NCBI RefSeq assembly: GCF_014287475.1
Contig: NZ_JACOPF010000001.1
Coordinates: forward strand, 620,001-684,000
DNA from: Mediterraneibacter hominis
Lineage (GTDB): Bacteria > Bacillota > Clostridia > Lachnospirales > Lachnospiraceae
Length of the DNA stretch: 64,000 bases
Direction: 5' to 3'
Both the position numbers and the translations under genes were made by a program. Under the pieces are notes generated by a model. That model saw only the letters and a list, made by a program, of their open reading frames with translations, had not been told where the DNA came from and did no database searches. This document shows positions 53,484 through 62,063 of the stretch, in pieces. Numbering within the stretch: the first letter of the stretch is position 1; each line of letters opens with the position of its first letter.

Positions 53484-53637
53484 AATGTTGTCCTTTCCGC
53501 CTTGGCTACTGCCATTTGGCGAGGACAACCCAACAAAAAAGCGCACGACAATTAAGCGGGGAAACATACAACTTTATTAAGAACCCTTCAGTCCCGATAA
53601 AAGTTGTATGTATATCCTCGCCAAACGTCGCGCGCCG
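53484..53637 (-). promoter_or_regulatory. Candidate cis-regulatory RNA leader with competing stems
   Basis: On the transcript: A5 GCGCGCGAC (53635-53627), B5 TTTGGCGAGGA (53625-53615), C hairpin CATACAACTTT/AAAGTTGTATG (53610-53565), A3 GTCGTGCGC plus TTTTTT (53549-53535), B3 TCCTCGCCAAA (53525-53515), and D GTTGTCC/GGACAAC (53529-53523 with 53493-53487). A is a terminator-like stem; B crosses A; D traps the ribosome site AAAGGA and shares bases with B3. So B pairing excludes D and frees the start. Looks like a switch. Confidence 0.6.
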
Positions 53638-53803
53638 TAAGGCATTTGAATATAAGGTTGTAAAAGTTCCTGCAGTTTAGGGTCATGCGGAACCGTATAT
53701 GAGAATCGCTAGTGCGATAATCTTTCTTACATCACAGGCAACAAAAAATATCTATTTGTTAACCTCTATCTTCTACTTTTCTTTTTGTCACAAAAATTTT
53801 CTG

Positions 53804-53863
53804 TAAAAAAAGAAAAAGACCTGACAAAATACAGGTGATATTACACCCATACTTCGTCAGGCC
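53804..53863 (-). terminator. Terminator of the SOS-type early cassette
   Basis: Minus-strand GGCCTGAC pairs with GTCAGGTC across a 30 nt loop and is followed by TTTTTCTTTTTTT. It ends the two-gene unit 53875-54318. Confidence 0.75.
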
Positions 53864-53874
53864 TTGCTCACTAC

Positions 53875-54057
53875 TTATTGTGTGGCTATTTGCTCAGTAC
53901 GAATCTGCTTTAAATGAAAGCTTACGGCAATGACTCCTTTGCACATCGGACATTTAATCTTAATAATTCCCTCTGTTGTGCTTGGGTCAGCGTCGAATAA
54001 TCTTCTGTTTTTACAACACGGACATGCTACATGTACTTCATTTCCTTTTCTTACCAT
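53875..54057 (-). CDS. Small Com-like zinc-binding protein
   Basis: 60 residues: ACPCCKNRRLFDADPSTTEG then IKIKCPMCKGVIAVSF. Two CxxC pairs make a zinc ribbon as in Com and cysteine-rich regulatory proteins of phages. Second gene of a two-gene unit with a LexA-type promoter. Function unknown; nucleic acid binding is likely. Confidence 0.7.
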   Translation of the reverse strand: MVRKGNEVHVACPCCKNRRLFDADPSTTEGIIKIKCPMCKGVIAVSFHLKQIRTEQIATQ

Positions 54058-54069
54058 CGTCGCCTCCTA

Positions 54070-54318
54070 TCAATGATCATAATAATATGGAGGGCGATGA
54101 AATCCACTCTGTACCGGTTCTTTCTTTGGAATCTGTATTTCTGCATCTTCCTTTGATGCAAACACCCTGCTTTTTCTAAGCTGAATGGCACCACCGGATG
54201 GAAATCTTAATACACAGAAATCTCCACGATCTGCTGTCACTATCACTTCCGTGATAACTCGATTGCTTTCAATAATAAATACGTGTGAGCCAATTTCTAA
54301 TCTCTTCTGCATCGTCAT
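54070..54318 (-). CDS. Small conserved phage/mobile-element protein
   Basis: 82 residues from ATG 54318 (AGGAGGCGC upstream). RLEIGSHVFIIESNRVITEV, FCVLRFPSGGAIQLRKSRVF and an acidic-basic tail. A beta-barrel protein widely seen beside zinc ribbons in Lachnospiraceae phages. First gene behind the 54424-54452 promoter. Confidence 0.65.
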   Translation of the reverse strand: MTMQKRLEIGSHVFIIESNRVITEVIVTADRGDFCVLRFPSGGAIQLRKSRVFASKEDAEIQIPKKEPVQSGFHRPPYYYDH

Positions 54319-54423
54319 GCGCCTCCTAAAATAAGAAGGCCAGTTAAAAGGGAAAGTCAAACTGACCATACACCGATTATTACTGTTGCTGTTTAACATT
54401 TTTCCTAATGTAGCGATGCTTAT

Positions 54424-54452
54424 ATTATACGAACACCTGTTCTGCTTGTCAA
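54424..54452 (-). promoter_or_regulatory. Consensus promoter with LexA-like operator
   Basis: Minus-strand TTGACA (54452-54447), 17 bp, TATAAT (54429-54424), both exact consensus. The spacer holds CGAACACCTGTTCT (plus strand 54430-54443), differing at one outer base from the Firmicute LexA box CGAACN4GTTCG. It would be repressed by LexA and induced by DNA damage. Confidence 0.75.
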
Positions 54453-54575
54453 TTAGAAACCTGACGACTTTATATGTTCTCTCTCATATGAGTCAAATTC
54501 TCATCTCACAAAACCACATTTCAAATTTCACAACTTCAAAGTCTGCGTTTGCAAATTTCTGATATGTGTAAACAG

Positions 54576-54604
54576 TAGAAAAATTTGTAGATGTATGTTA
54601 TACT
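54576..54604 (+). promoter_or_regulatory. Probable promoter of the NACHT operon
   Basis: TAGAAA (54576-54581), 17 bp, TATACT (54599-54604), about 120 bp before the TTG start. The leader between holds GCTGATCAGC and a GATAGGC repeat. The rest of 54453-54722 shows no gene. Confidence 0.4.
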
Positions 54605-54722
54605 GAAAACAAATTCACCACCACTTTAGCCCTGTAAGACTGATTCCATTATAGAAAATCTACTTGGTAGAGCTGATCAGCCAATGATAGGCTAAGATAG
54701 GCACGGATATGGAGGGATAAAA

Positions 54723-57104
54723 TTGGAATTTAAAGATTTTATACAAAAACTGTCCTCCGTCATCAGAGCGGGAGGAAGTACGGATAAATTTACTCGCTCA
54801 ATATTTGAAGCAATTCTCACGGAAGAAGGTCAGTCCATTCTTGATGAATATGCACAAAGCAGCTACAAAAGTTTTTACAATGGCAATACATCCATTCGAA
54901 AAATCTCACAGAAAATAAATGCATACATAGATCCAATGGAATTTTCCGAGTATATCAACGGATTCCCTGATGCTGTTGCCGGGACTTTAAGCACTGTGTT
55001 TTCTGCCGATATTCCAGATATCACCCCATGCAATGCTGCTGAAAAATTGGCTGACTTGTTTGTTTCAATTATCACAGAAGCCGCAGGAAGCAAAAACAAG
55101 TCTGCCGAAAAGCCACTGCCTCCTATCATCATGGATGCAGAACATGGCATTGCACCGGATCTTGCCGAATATCAGGACGGCGTTCTTTTTTTGCAGGGCA
55201 TCAAACAAGACCCTGATGAATATGTCAGTCCATTCAAGCATTATCTTGAAAAGGCAGTATCTTACTATTCAACTAAAAAAACTCTGCTGTATGCAGAAAA
55301 GCCTCACCCTTTCTATGAACTCTATGTCTGCAATGATGTTAAATACCATAAGTATCGTATTACGGGGGCGAAAGACACAAAGCCAGAAATCACAATAAGT
55401 GATGCTACCATTGAAAAACTTGAGGCAGAATCAAAATACATTATTATTGAAGGAATCGGTGGTGTTGGAAAATCCATGTTTCTCACTCACCTTTTCCTGT
55501 CATCCTCGCAAACTTCCAAATACTCCGGCATCGTTCCACTCTTTTTGTCACTTAAGGATTACAAGGACACTACAGACAATATGGTTGATTTCATTTGGAA
55601 ATCCGTTTGTGAGTATGATTCAGAAATCTCCAGAAAAGATATTATTGGAGCACTGCAAAATAAGGAATTGGTGCTTTTGTTGGATGGATTTGATGAAATA
55701 CAGTCCTCTGTCCGAGAATCTTTTCAATCTGACCTGGAGGCATTTATCAAGTCATACAACGGGAATACGATTATCATGACTTCGCGTCCGATTTATGACT
55801 CCTTTGTTTCTTTCGCAAAATTTTCAGTGTTTGATATAATGCCTTTAACAAAGATACAGGCATTGACACTTATAGATAAACTTGAGTTTTGGGATGAAGC
55901 CGCCAAAAAAAGTTTTATGGAAGCATTGGACAATAAACTGTATTCTTCACATTTGCAATTTGCCAGCAATCCATTACTGCTGACTATTATGCTTATGACA
56001 TACTCCTCCTTTGGAGAGGTTCCTGCTAAGATGCATGTATTCTACAGCAAAGCATACGAAACAATGGCTCGTCTGCATGATGCTTCAAAAGGTTCATTTA
56101 AGAGACCTCTTCATACAAACCTTACACCCGAAGAATTTTCAGGATATTTTGCTGAATTTTGTGCAAGAACATATAGAGATGAAATCTTGGAATTTGATGA
56201 GCGTTCCTTTAATGCATATATGTCTAAGGTCCTTCGTGGAACCTCTGCTGAAAGCAAAGGAATTGCCCCGCATGATTTTCTTCTCGATCTCACAAATAAT
56301 CTTTGCATCATGTACAGAGAAGGAAGTACTTATTACTTCATCCACCGGTCATTTCAGGAGTATTTTGCAGCTGTTCACTTTTCTTCTGAGTATGATGCCA
56401 AATTAACACGAATCGGAGATTTCTTTGAAGGAATGAAGAATCGCAATTATTCTGATAAAACTTTTGATATGATGTATGATATGATTCCGGATAAAATTGA
56501 GCGTTTTATCTTTTTGCCATTCTTGAAAAAAATAATAAGTGAGTATTCTCAGAACGGAAAAGATGAATATTGGGAATTCTTAGAGGACCAATATCCATAT
56601 ATTAACTATGAGGAAGGTGAAATTGGCGATATCTATCTGTTAAGCCCTCAATCTTTTTTATATAAAACCATCGTGAAATTCAAAGGTTTGGATTATTCAT
56701 ATCGTATAGATTCTGTGAAATGGCCTAGCCAAATCTATGATCTTCCAACACAAAACTGGGTAAGAGTATATAGTGAATTTGCGGAAGATGAGGCATTCTT
56801 GAATTATCCAGATCCGATGAATATTGATGAGTCTATATTATATGATACGATGCTAATCCCAGAAGAACAGCTTCCGTACCAATACGATTGTTATTTTGGT
56901 ACTCCCGATAAAACAGGACTCATGATTGAAGTTGAAATATATGAACTCAGAAAATATGCATATAAATATCGAGAGATTCGAAAATGCATGGAAGAACCCG
57001 AATTTCCTCTTATGCTCGAATATCAGGAAGTAAAGGAATATTACAAGAAATTAAAAGAGAAGACCGAAAAAGAGGATGCCTCTGACGATCTCTTCGATGA
57101 TTAA
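54723..57104 (+). CDS. NACHT-domain NTPase (NLR-like defence protein)
   Basis: 793 residues from TTG 54723, chosen because GGAGGG lies seven bases upstream. Residues 1-130 are a helical N-domain (YKSFYNGNTSIRKISQKINA; AAEKLADLFVSIITEA) also seen on other Lachnospiraceae proteins. Residues 130-235 are a linker domain. NACHT: IIIEGIGGVGKSMFLTHLF (P-loop 244-251), LVLLLDGFDEIQ (316-327), NTIIMTSRP and FIHRSFQEYFAAVHF after it. The C-terminal 230 residues carry no recognisable repeats. Bacterial NACHT proteins sense phage and trigger immunity. It starts the operon that continues with XRE, PLD, Z1 and Vsr genes. Confidence 0.85.
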   Translation: MEFKDFIQKLSSVIRAGGSTDKFTRSIFEAILTEEGQSILDEYAQSSYKSFYNGNTSIRKISQKINAYIDPMEFSEYINGFPDAVAGTLSTVFSADIPDITPCNAAEKLADLFVSIITEAAGSKNKSAEKPLPPIIMDAEHGIAPDLAEYQDGVLFLQGIKQDPDEYVSPFKHYLEKAVSYYSTKKTLLYAEKPHPFYELYVCNDVKYHKYRITGAKDTKPEITISDATIEKLEAESKYIIIEGIGGVGKSMFLTHLFLSSSQTSKYSGIVPLFLSLKDYKDTTDNMVDFIWKSVCEYDSEISRKDIIGALQNKELVLLLDGFDEIQSSVRESFQSDLEAFIKSYNGNTIIMTSRPIYDSFVSFAKFSVFDIMPLTKIQALTLIDKLEFWDEAAKKSFMEALDNKLYSSHLQFASNPLLLTIMLMTYSSFGEVPAKMHVFYSKAYETMARLHDASKGSFKRPLHTNLTPEEFSGYFAEFCARTYRDEILEFDERSFNAYMSKVLRGTSAESKGIAPHDFLLDLTNNLCIMYREGSTYYFIHRSFQEYFAAVHFSSEYDAKLTRIGDFFEGMKNRNYSDKTFDMMYDMIPDKIERFIFLPFLKKIISEYSQNGKDEYWEFLEDQYPYINYEEGEIGDIYLLSPQSFLYKTIVKFKGLDYSYRIDSVKWPSQIYDLPTQNWVRVYSEFAEDEAFLNYPDPMNIDESILYDTMLIPEEQLPYQYDCYFGTPDKTGLMIEVEIYELRKYAYKYREIRKCMEEPEFPLMLEYQEVKEYYKKLKEKTEKEDASDDLFDD

Positions 57105-57121
57105 GAAAGGACCCCGCTGTA

Positions 57122-57325
57122 ATGAGAATCAGCTACAACAAATTATGGAAATTATTAATTGATAAAAATATGAATAAAAAAGACTTGAAGGCGGCTGCAG
57201 GGATAAGTTCTGCTTCTGTTGCCAAACTTGGGAAATGTGAAAATATAACAACAGATGTGCTTCTAAAGATATGTGTTGCACTGAATGTGCATTTAGAAGA
57301 CATCCTGGAAACAATAGATGATTAA
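57122..57325 (+). CDS. Small XRE-family regulator
   Basis: 67 residues, wholly a Cro/C1 helix-turn-helix: RISYNKLWKLLIDKNMNKKD, AAGISSASVAKLGKCENITT, LLKICVALNVHLEDIL. It lies 17 bp after the NACHT gene and 12 bp before the PLD gene. Regulators of this length often precede restriction genes and time their expression. Confidence 0.9.
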   Translation: MRISYNKLWKLLIDKNMNKKDLKAAAGISSASVAKLGKCENITTDVLLKICVALNVHLEDILETIDD

Positions 57326-57337
57326 CGGAGGTATCTC

Positions 57338-58498
57338 ATGAAATTATTATATTCAAATATCCTTCCTCTTGGAACTGACGAAAACCAACAGACAATCACA
57401 GACTGTTTTGAAGAACAGCTCTCAAAAGCTGATCGTATCGAAATTGCTGTAGGATATGTGTCCCGTGCATCACTTGATGAACTGGACAGGCTTGTCGAAA
57501 AATACAACATTAAAAATATCTGCCTGAACATTGGCATGTACTATATAGAGGGAATGCCGGAAGGTTCCTATCATACGGCACTCAAATTAAACAAGAAATG
57601 GATTTCTGATGGAATCGGTGAAGTCCGTATTATTCGCACCTTCAAGTATCACGGCAAAGTATACTGCTTTTACAAAGATGGTAAACCTTTCGCGGTAATC
57701 ATTGGATCTGCTAATTTAGGCATTCTGAAAATGGAAGCATCCAACCGCAGACAGTATGAGTTATCATCTCTGACAACAGATGCCGAAGAATGCAAAGAAA
57801 TATCAGATCACATTCTTCGTCTTAAGATGCCAAACTGCTCTGCAAATATTGGAGATATCACCGATATGCCTCTTATCTTTGAAAAGAATACTGCTCTTTC
57901 CGGAATCGAACTCGTTACGGAAGTTCCCCCTTCAAATGTAGAATTCTACAAACGATGCATGGCATATACTTCTTTCCTGCTGCCATTAAAAGTTCCTGCT
58001 GCAGATGAACGACACATGGATGATGGAAAACATTATACAAAATCAAATGTAAATGTTTGTTACGCAGCTCCAAGAAGCAAAAGGAAATCGCGTGACTGGT
58101 TTGAAACTCAGCTTACGGTTGCAAAAGAAATCACTCGTACTGAAGGATATCCGGAAAAGAATGTACCATTCTTTGTCATTACTGATGACGGCTACTGGTT
58201 CAAGGCACATACCACAAGTGATGGAAATAAACAGTTCAGTGCTGTTGGAGACGAATTAATTATGGGACGTTGGCTCAAAGGACGACTTGCCGCTGCAGGA
58301 CTTATTTCCCCTGTAAATGATACTCAGCTTGATACAGATCGTAAGGGTATGATTACAAAAGAAATTCTGCAGGAATACGGCTGTGAAAACCTTTATCTAA
58401 AAAAGACTGGACAGACTGCTCTCGATGAGGATGGTACAGCTCTTGATGTTTGGATGCTTTCATTCAAACCGGAAGAACAGGAAGGAGATGACAAATAA
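57338..58498 (+). CDS. NgoFVII-like PLD-family restriction nuclease
   Basis: 386 residues, GGAGG before the ATG. Residues 1-170 form a PLD half: YHGKVYCFYKDGKPFAVIIG (His 105, Lys 107) and GSANLG (123-128). NgoFVII-type enzymes carry one such motif and work as dimers. Residues 200-380 probably hold DNA recognition. Its stop overlaps the start of the Z1 gene (TAATG), so translation is coupled. Neighbouring C5 methylase fits an R-M role. Confidence 0.85.
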   Translation: MKLLYSNILPLGTDENQQTITDCFEEQLSKADRIEIAVGYVSRASLDELDRLVEKYNIKNICLNIGMYYIEGMPEGSYHTALKLNKKWISDGIGEVRIIRTFKYHGKVYCFYKDGKPFAVIIGSANLGILKMEASNRRQYELSSLTTDAEECKEISDHILRLKMPNCSANIGDITDMPLIFEKNTALSGIELVTEVPPSNVEFYKRCMAYTSFLLPLKVPAADERHMDDGKHYTKSNVNVCYAAPRSKRKSRDWFETQLTVAKEITRTEGYPEKNVPFFVITDDGYWFKAHTTSDGNKQFSAVGDELIMGRWLKGRLAAAGLISPVNDTQLDTDRKGMITKEILQEYGCENLYLKKTGQTALDEDGTALDVWMLSFKPEEQEGDDK

Positions 58499-60342
58499 TG
58501 CCTTATTTAAAAAATTACCTTGATAAAATTATCGAACGCGGAAATGTTGGACTTGCAGAGTCCATCTCCAATACTGCAGAGGAAGTTGGAAACAATTATC
58601 TGAAAAACTTCTCATTTACAAGCCATGAAATAGGCTTATTGCTAGGCAATGTTCAGTCCGGCAAAACGGGGCAGATGTTTGGCATCATGAGCAAAGCTAC
58701 TGATCTCGGCTTTCCTGTATTCGTCCTTCTTACTACAGACAATGTCATTCTTCAGCAGCAGACTCTTGATCGTGTAAAAGCCGATTTAGACGGGTTCTGC
58801 ATCTGCGGTGAAAATGACGCACGAGTATTTGCGGACAACAGTCTTATGCTCCCTACTATCGTTGTTTTAAAGAAAAATGCACGAATCCTAAAGCTGTGGG
58901 CTAACATATTTAACTCAACTGGATTTATGCGCGGAAATCCACTGTTCATTGTTGACGATGAGGCTGACGCAGCTTCCCTGAATACATTAGTAAATAAGGA
59001 TCGTCAGTCTTCAATAAACAAATATCTGGAGTCAATCCGCAACGGGGCTGCAAGCAGCCTTTATCTGCAAGTTACCGGTACGCCACAATCTATCTTCCTT
59101 CAGACACGTGAATCGGGATGGCATCCATTCTTCACTCACTATTTTAAGCCGGGGAAAAGTTATCTTGGTGGTGATTTCTTCTTTCCCAAAACAGGAAAAC
59201 CGGATTGCGTAACATATCTGGATAATTTTAGCGAGCCAGAAAGAGAAGTTGTGATAAGACATCTTCTTGTGTCTGCACAAATTTTAGCATCAGGAGGAAC
59301 TACCTCTACATGTCTGATTCACCCAAGCGTAAAGCAGGCTGCTCATCAGAAATTTGCTGACAGTATAAATGCTGAACTTAATTGGTGCAAAGCAAACTTA
59401 ACCGGTACCCTCACCACCGAATTAAGAAAACAGCATACTCTACTGACTCCAACAAAATCCAATGCTGTTCCTTTTTCAGAGATTATGGATAAGGTCACAG
59501 AACTCTTGACTAATAATAAAATCAAAGTTCTTGTTATGAACGGAAAGACCGATGTCGAAAGTTCGGAATACTCATCAGGATGTAATTTTGTCATTGGCGG
59601 AAACACACTGGGACGAGGTGTTACCTTTCCTGGACTTCAGACCATTTATTACACCAGAACTGCAAAGAAACCACAGGCTGATACTATGTGGCAGCATAGC
59701 CGCATGTTTGGCTATGATCGTGACCCAGGAATGATGATGGTCTATATTGATGAAAGACTGTATAAACTGTTCACAGATATAAACGCTACAAACAATGCGA
59801 TTATCTCCCAGGTTGAGCAGGGAATTAACGATGTCAAAATTTATTACCCTGAAGGGCTTAATCCTACCAGAAAGAATGTTCTGGATACTGATCATGTTGC
59901 AGCTATTTCCGGCGGAACAAATTATTATCCGTTCAACCCCAAAAACAACACTATCAGTCAAATTTCAGACCTTCTCTCCTCTTTTGATGATGACGAACCA
60001 TATTACCAAGTAAGTCTTCGTTTAATGAAAGAAGTTCTCTCTCATATTGAAACTGACCCTGATTTTAAACTTCCGTCATTTATGTCGATTATAGATACCA
60101 TGCTTGCAGAGAATCCAACTACTCAGGGCATACTCATTGTTCGCAGAAACAGAGATGTTGCACAAGGAACCGGCGCATTGCTGTCACCTAATGACTGGCA
60201 GCTTGGCGGATCTTTCCCTCGAAAGGTTGTTCTTACTATGTATCAAGTTACAGGTAATAAAGGCTGGGGCGGTAAGGAGCTATGGGTTCCAAACATCAAA
60301 CTCCCAGAAGGTGCAATTTATTATGATGTAATTGAGGATTAA
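58498..60342 (+). CDS. Z1-domain superfamily II ATPase/helicase
   Basis: 614 residues. SF2 motifs: LLLGNVQSGKTGQM (Walker A, 50-57), FIVDDEADAAS (DEAD, 153-157), QVTGTPQ (191-197), NTLGRGVTFPGL (372-374 GRG) and WQHSRMFGYDRDP (arginine finger region, 399-408). The Z1 domain covers roughly residues 230-460. Z1 ATPases were described in restriction systems with MORC/MutL-like ATPases, PLD or Vsr nucleases and methylases; here a NACHT protein occurs instead of a GHKL ATPase. Likely DNA translocase of the system. Confidence 0.9.
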   Translation: MPYLKNYLDKIIERGNVGLAESISNTAEEVGNNYLKNFSFTSHEIGLLLGNVQSGKTGQMFGIMSKATDLGFPVFVLLTTDNVILQQQTLDRVKADLDGFCICGENDARVFADNSLMLPTIVVLKKNARILKLWANIFNSTGFMRGNPLFIVDDEADAASLNTLVNKDRQSSINKYLESIRNGAASSLYLQVTGTPQSIFLQTRESGWHPFFTHYFKPGKSYLGGDFFFPKTGKPDCVTYLDNFSEPEREVVIRHLLVSAQILASGGTTSTCLIHPSVKQAAHQKFADSINAELNWCKANLTGTLTTELRKQHTLLTPTKSNAVPFSEIMDKVTELLTNNKIKVLVMNGKTDVESSEYSSGCNFVIGGNTLGRGVTFPGLQTIYYTRTAKKPQADTMWQHSRMFGYDRDPGMMMVYIDERLYKLFTDINATNNAIISQVEQGINDVKIYYPEGLNPTRKNVLDTDHVAAISGGTNYYPFNPKNNTISQISDLLSSFDDDEPYYQVSLRLMKEVLSHIETDPDFKLPSFMSIIDTMLAENPTTQGILIVRRNRDVAQGTGALLSPNDWQLGGSFPRKVVLTMYQVTGNKGWGGKELWVPNIKLPEGAIYYDVIED

Positions 60343-60345
60343 AAT

Positions 60346-60759
60346 ATGGCCGATACTCACTCAAAGGAAGTACGCAGCAAAAACATGTCACATATCAGAA
60401 GTACAAATACCAAACCAGAAGAAATCGTCCGAAAATATCTATTTTCTCGAGGACTTCGATACAGAAAGAATGTACGCAGTCTTCCTGGGTGTCCAGATAT
60501 CGTACTTCCTAAATATAAAACGGTTGTCTTTGTAAATGGCTGTTTCTGGCACATGCACGACTGCGGTCGTTTCGTATGGCCATCCAGCAATAAAGAATAT
60601 TGGATTAAAAAAATCAACAGAAATGTTGAACGGGACGCTGAAAATCATCACATTCTTTCCGAACAAGGATGGAAAGTCTTGGTGATATGGGAATGTCAGT
60701 TAAAGAAAAAAGTAGCAGACGAGAATTTAGAGCATTTATATAACGCCATTACCCAATAA
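60346..60759 (+). CDS. vsr: Very short patch repair-type endonuclease
   Basis: 137 residues. MADTHSKEVRSKNMSHIRST, LPGCPDIVLPKYK (catalytic Asp 51), VFVNGCFWHMHDC (His 69) and WIKKINRNVERD are Vsr signatures. Vsr nicks T:G mismatches that arise when 5-methylcytosine deaminates, so it normally goes with a C5 methylase such as the one converging on it. In Z1/PLD systems a Vsr-fold protein can also be the restriction nuclease. Three bases after the Z1 gene. Confidence 0.93.
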   Translation: MADTHSKEVRSKNMSHIRSTNTKPEEIVRKYLFSRGLRYRKNVRSLPGCPDIVLPKYKTVVFVNGCFWHMHDCGRFVWPSSNKEYWIKKINRNVERDAENHHILSEQGWKVLVIWECQLKKKVADENLEHLYNAITQ

Positions 60760-61019
60760 AAAAGAGGATGCCTGTTTTTTGCAAAGCAAAAATGTAGGTA
60801 ATTTCAAAATGTTGTGTATGTAGGTAATTGCAAAAAGGCCTTGGGGGCTACTCCCCCAAACCCCTGTAAAATCAACGGATGTAGCAAATTAGTACCTACA
60901 TTTACTCCATCCGTTGATTCTGCAAATACCTACAAAATCAGGATGCAACTTTTTGTATTTTACTTTTGCAACAAACAAGGATGCCGGTAAATTCTTTGCC
61001 GCATCCTCTTTTTTATTTA
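60757..61019. repeat. Palindromic element between the two arms of the R-M locus
   Basis: Outer inverted repeats AATAAAAAAGAGGATGC (60756-60773) and its complement ending at 61018. Inside: GTAGGTAATTTCAAAA and GTAGGTAATTGCAAAA as direct repeats, with an inverted TTGCAAATACCTAC-like copy on the right; TTGGGGG/CCCCCAA hairpin; ATCAACGGATG/CATCCGTTGAT stem. The right edge AGGATGC/GCATCCT plus TTTTTT can end plus-strand transcripts. It could be a miniature mobile element or two nested terminators. Confidence 0.6.
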
Positions 61020-62063
61020 ATCTTCATCTATAATATTTGGTTCTACATATTCGTATTCTTCTTCAGCAAATGTCTTCAAAATTGCTTCAAAGATGATCTT
61101 TGCACCTTCGCAAGGAACTGCCATACCAATCTGCTTTCTTACCTGCTCCTTTGAACCTTCGAAAATATAATCATCTGGGAAGGTCTGTAGTCTTGCTCGT
61201 TCACGATTTGTTAAAGCTCTTGGTTCTGCCCAATGATAAATATGTGTTCCTCCGCCGCCCGAACCAGTTACTGTATAAGATGGCTTTTCTGGATCAAGTC
61301 TCTTATAGATTGTACTAATTTTAGTCTTAGTGTTAATCTTCAAATCATCCGGCAAATCCACATCCCAAGCATTCTGTCCTGGTCCAATCAAATTCAGTCT
61401 TTTCACAACCTTTGCCGACTGTTTTGTTAGTTCATTATTGTATGCATCTACCGGAATCGGTGGTTCTTCAATTGCCTGTCGACAGGTCTTCATTTCTCCT
61501 GTCGGTGCCGGAATTCTAAATTCATATGGCAGGTCTTCTCTGATACCAACAATAATAATTCTATGTCTGGCTTGCGGAATACCGTATTCTTCGAACTTAT
61601 ATAAATTAGGATAGATCCGATACCCGGCATTTTTCATATCTGATAATATCTTATCGAAAGCCTTTCCTTCGTTAGCACTTCTCAAACCGCCAACATTTTC
61701 TGCTAAAAACCACATAGGACGGTATATTCTTAATACCTCTATTCCGTAAGTATACAAAGGTCCATATTTTCCTTTAAATCCCAACTTAGAACCTACAAGT
61801 GAAAAATCATTGCAAGGGAAGCCAAAGGCGAGTGCATCAATAGCCCCTAAACGTGTCAAATCAAGTATATGAACATCTTCGCAGTGAACACTGTCTGGAT
61901 TCTCTGGACATATATTTCTTATATAAGTACGACAAGTTGATTCATCAAAATCATTTGCCCACTGATGAACTATTCTAAAATTATCATTTCCTATATCCGC
62001 ATGAGCTGCTCCCCATCCGATACCGCCAGGACCACAGAATAATTCTCCTAATCTAAATTGCAT
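61017..62063 (-). CDS. C5-cytosine DNA methyltransferase
   Basis: 348 residues with all key motifs: ELFCGPGGIGWG (I), GFPCNDFS (IV, Cys 84 nucleophile), AENVGGLRS (VI), PQARHRIIIVG (VIII), RERARLQTFPDDY (IX), KQIGMAVPC (X). The target-recognition region lies at about 190-280 (GSGGGGTHIYH near its end). It would protect a cytosine-containing site from the PLD or PD-(D/E)XK nuclease; site unknown. Overlaps its XRE controller by 16 bp. Confidence 0.95.
   Translation of the reverse strand: MQFRLGELFCGPGGIGWGAAHADIGNDNFRIVHQWANDFDESTCRTYIRNICPENPDSVHCEDVHILDLTRLGAIDALAFGFPCNDFSLVGSKLGFKGKYGPLYTYGIEVLRIYRPMWFLAENVGGLRSANEGKAFDKILSDMKNAGYRIYPNLYKFEEYGIPQARHRIIIVGIREDLPYEFRIPAPTGEMKTCRQAIEEPPIPVDAYNNELTKQSAKVVKRLNLIGPGQNAWDVDLPDDLKINTKTKISTIYKRLDPEKPSYTVTGSGGGGTHIYHWAEPRALTNRERARLQTFPDDYIFEGSKEQVRKQIGMAVPCEGAKIIFEAILKTFAEEEYEYVEPNIIDED

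Noticed and set aside
53640-53800. Possible CRISPR or repeat array in the long non-coding stretches
   Set aside because: No regularly spaced repeats of 23-40 bp are present anywhere in the window.
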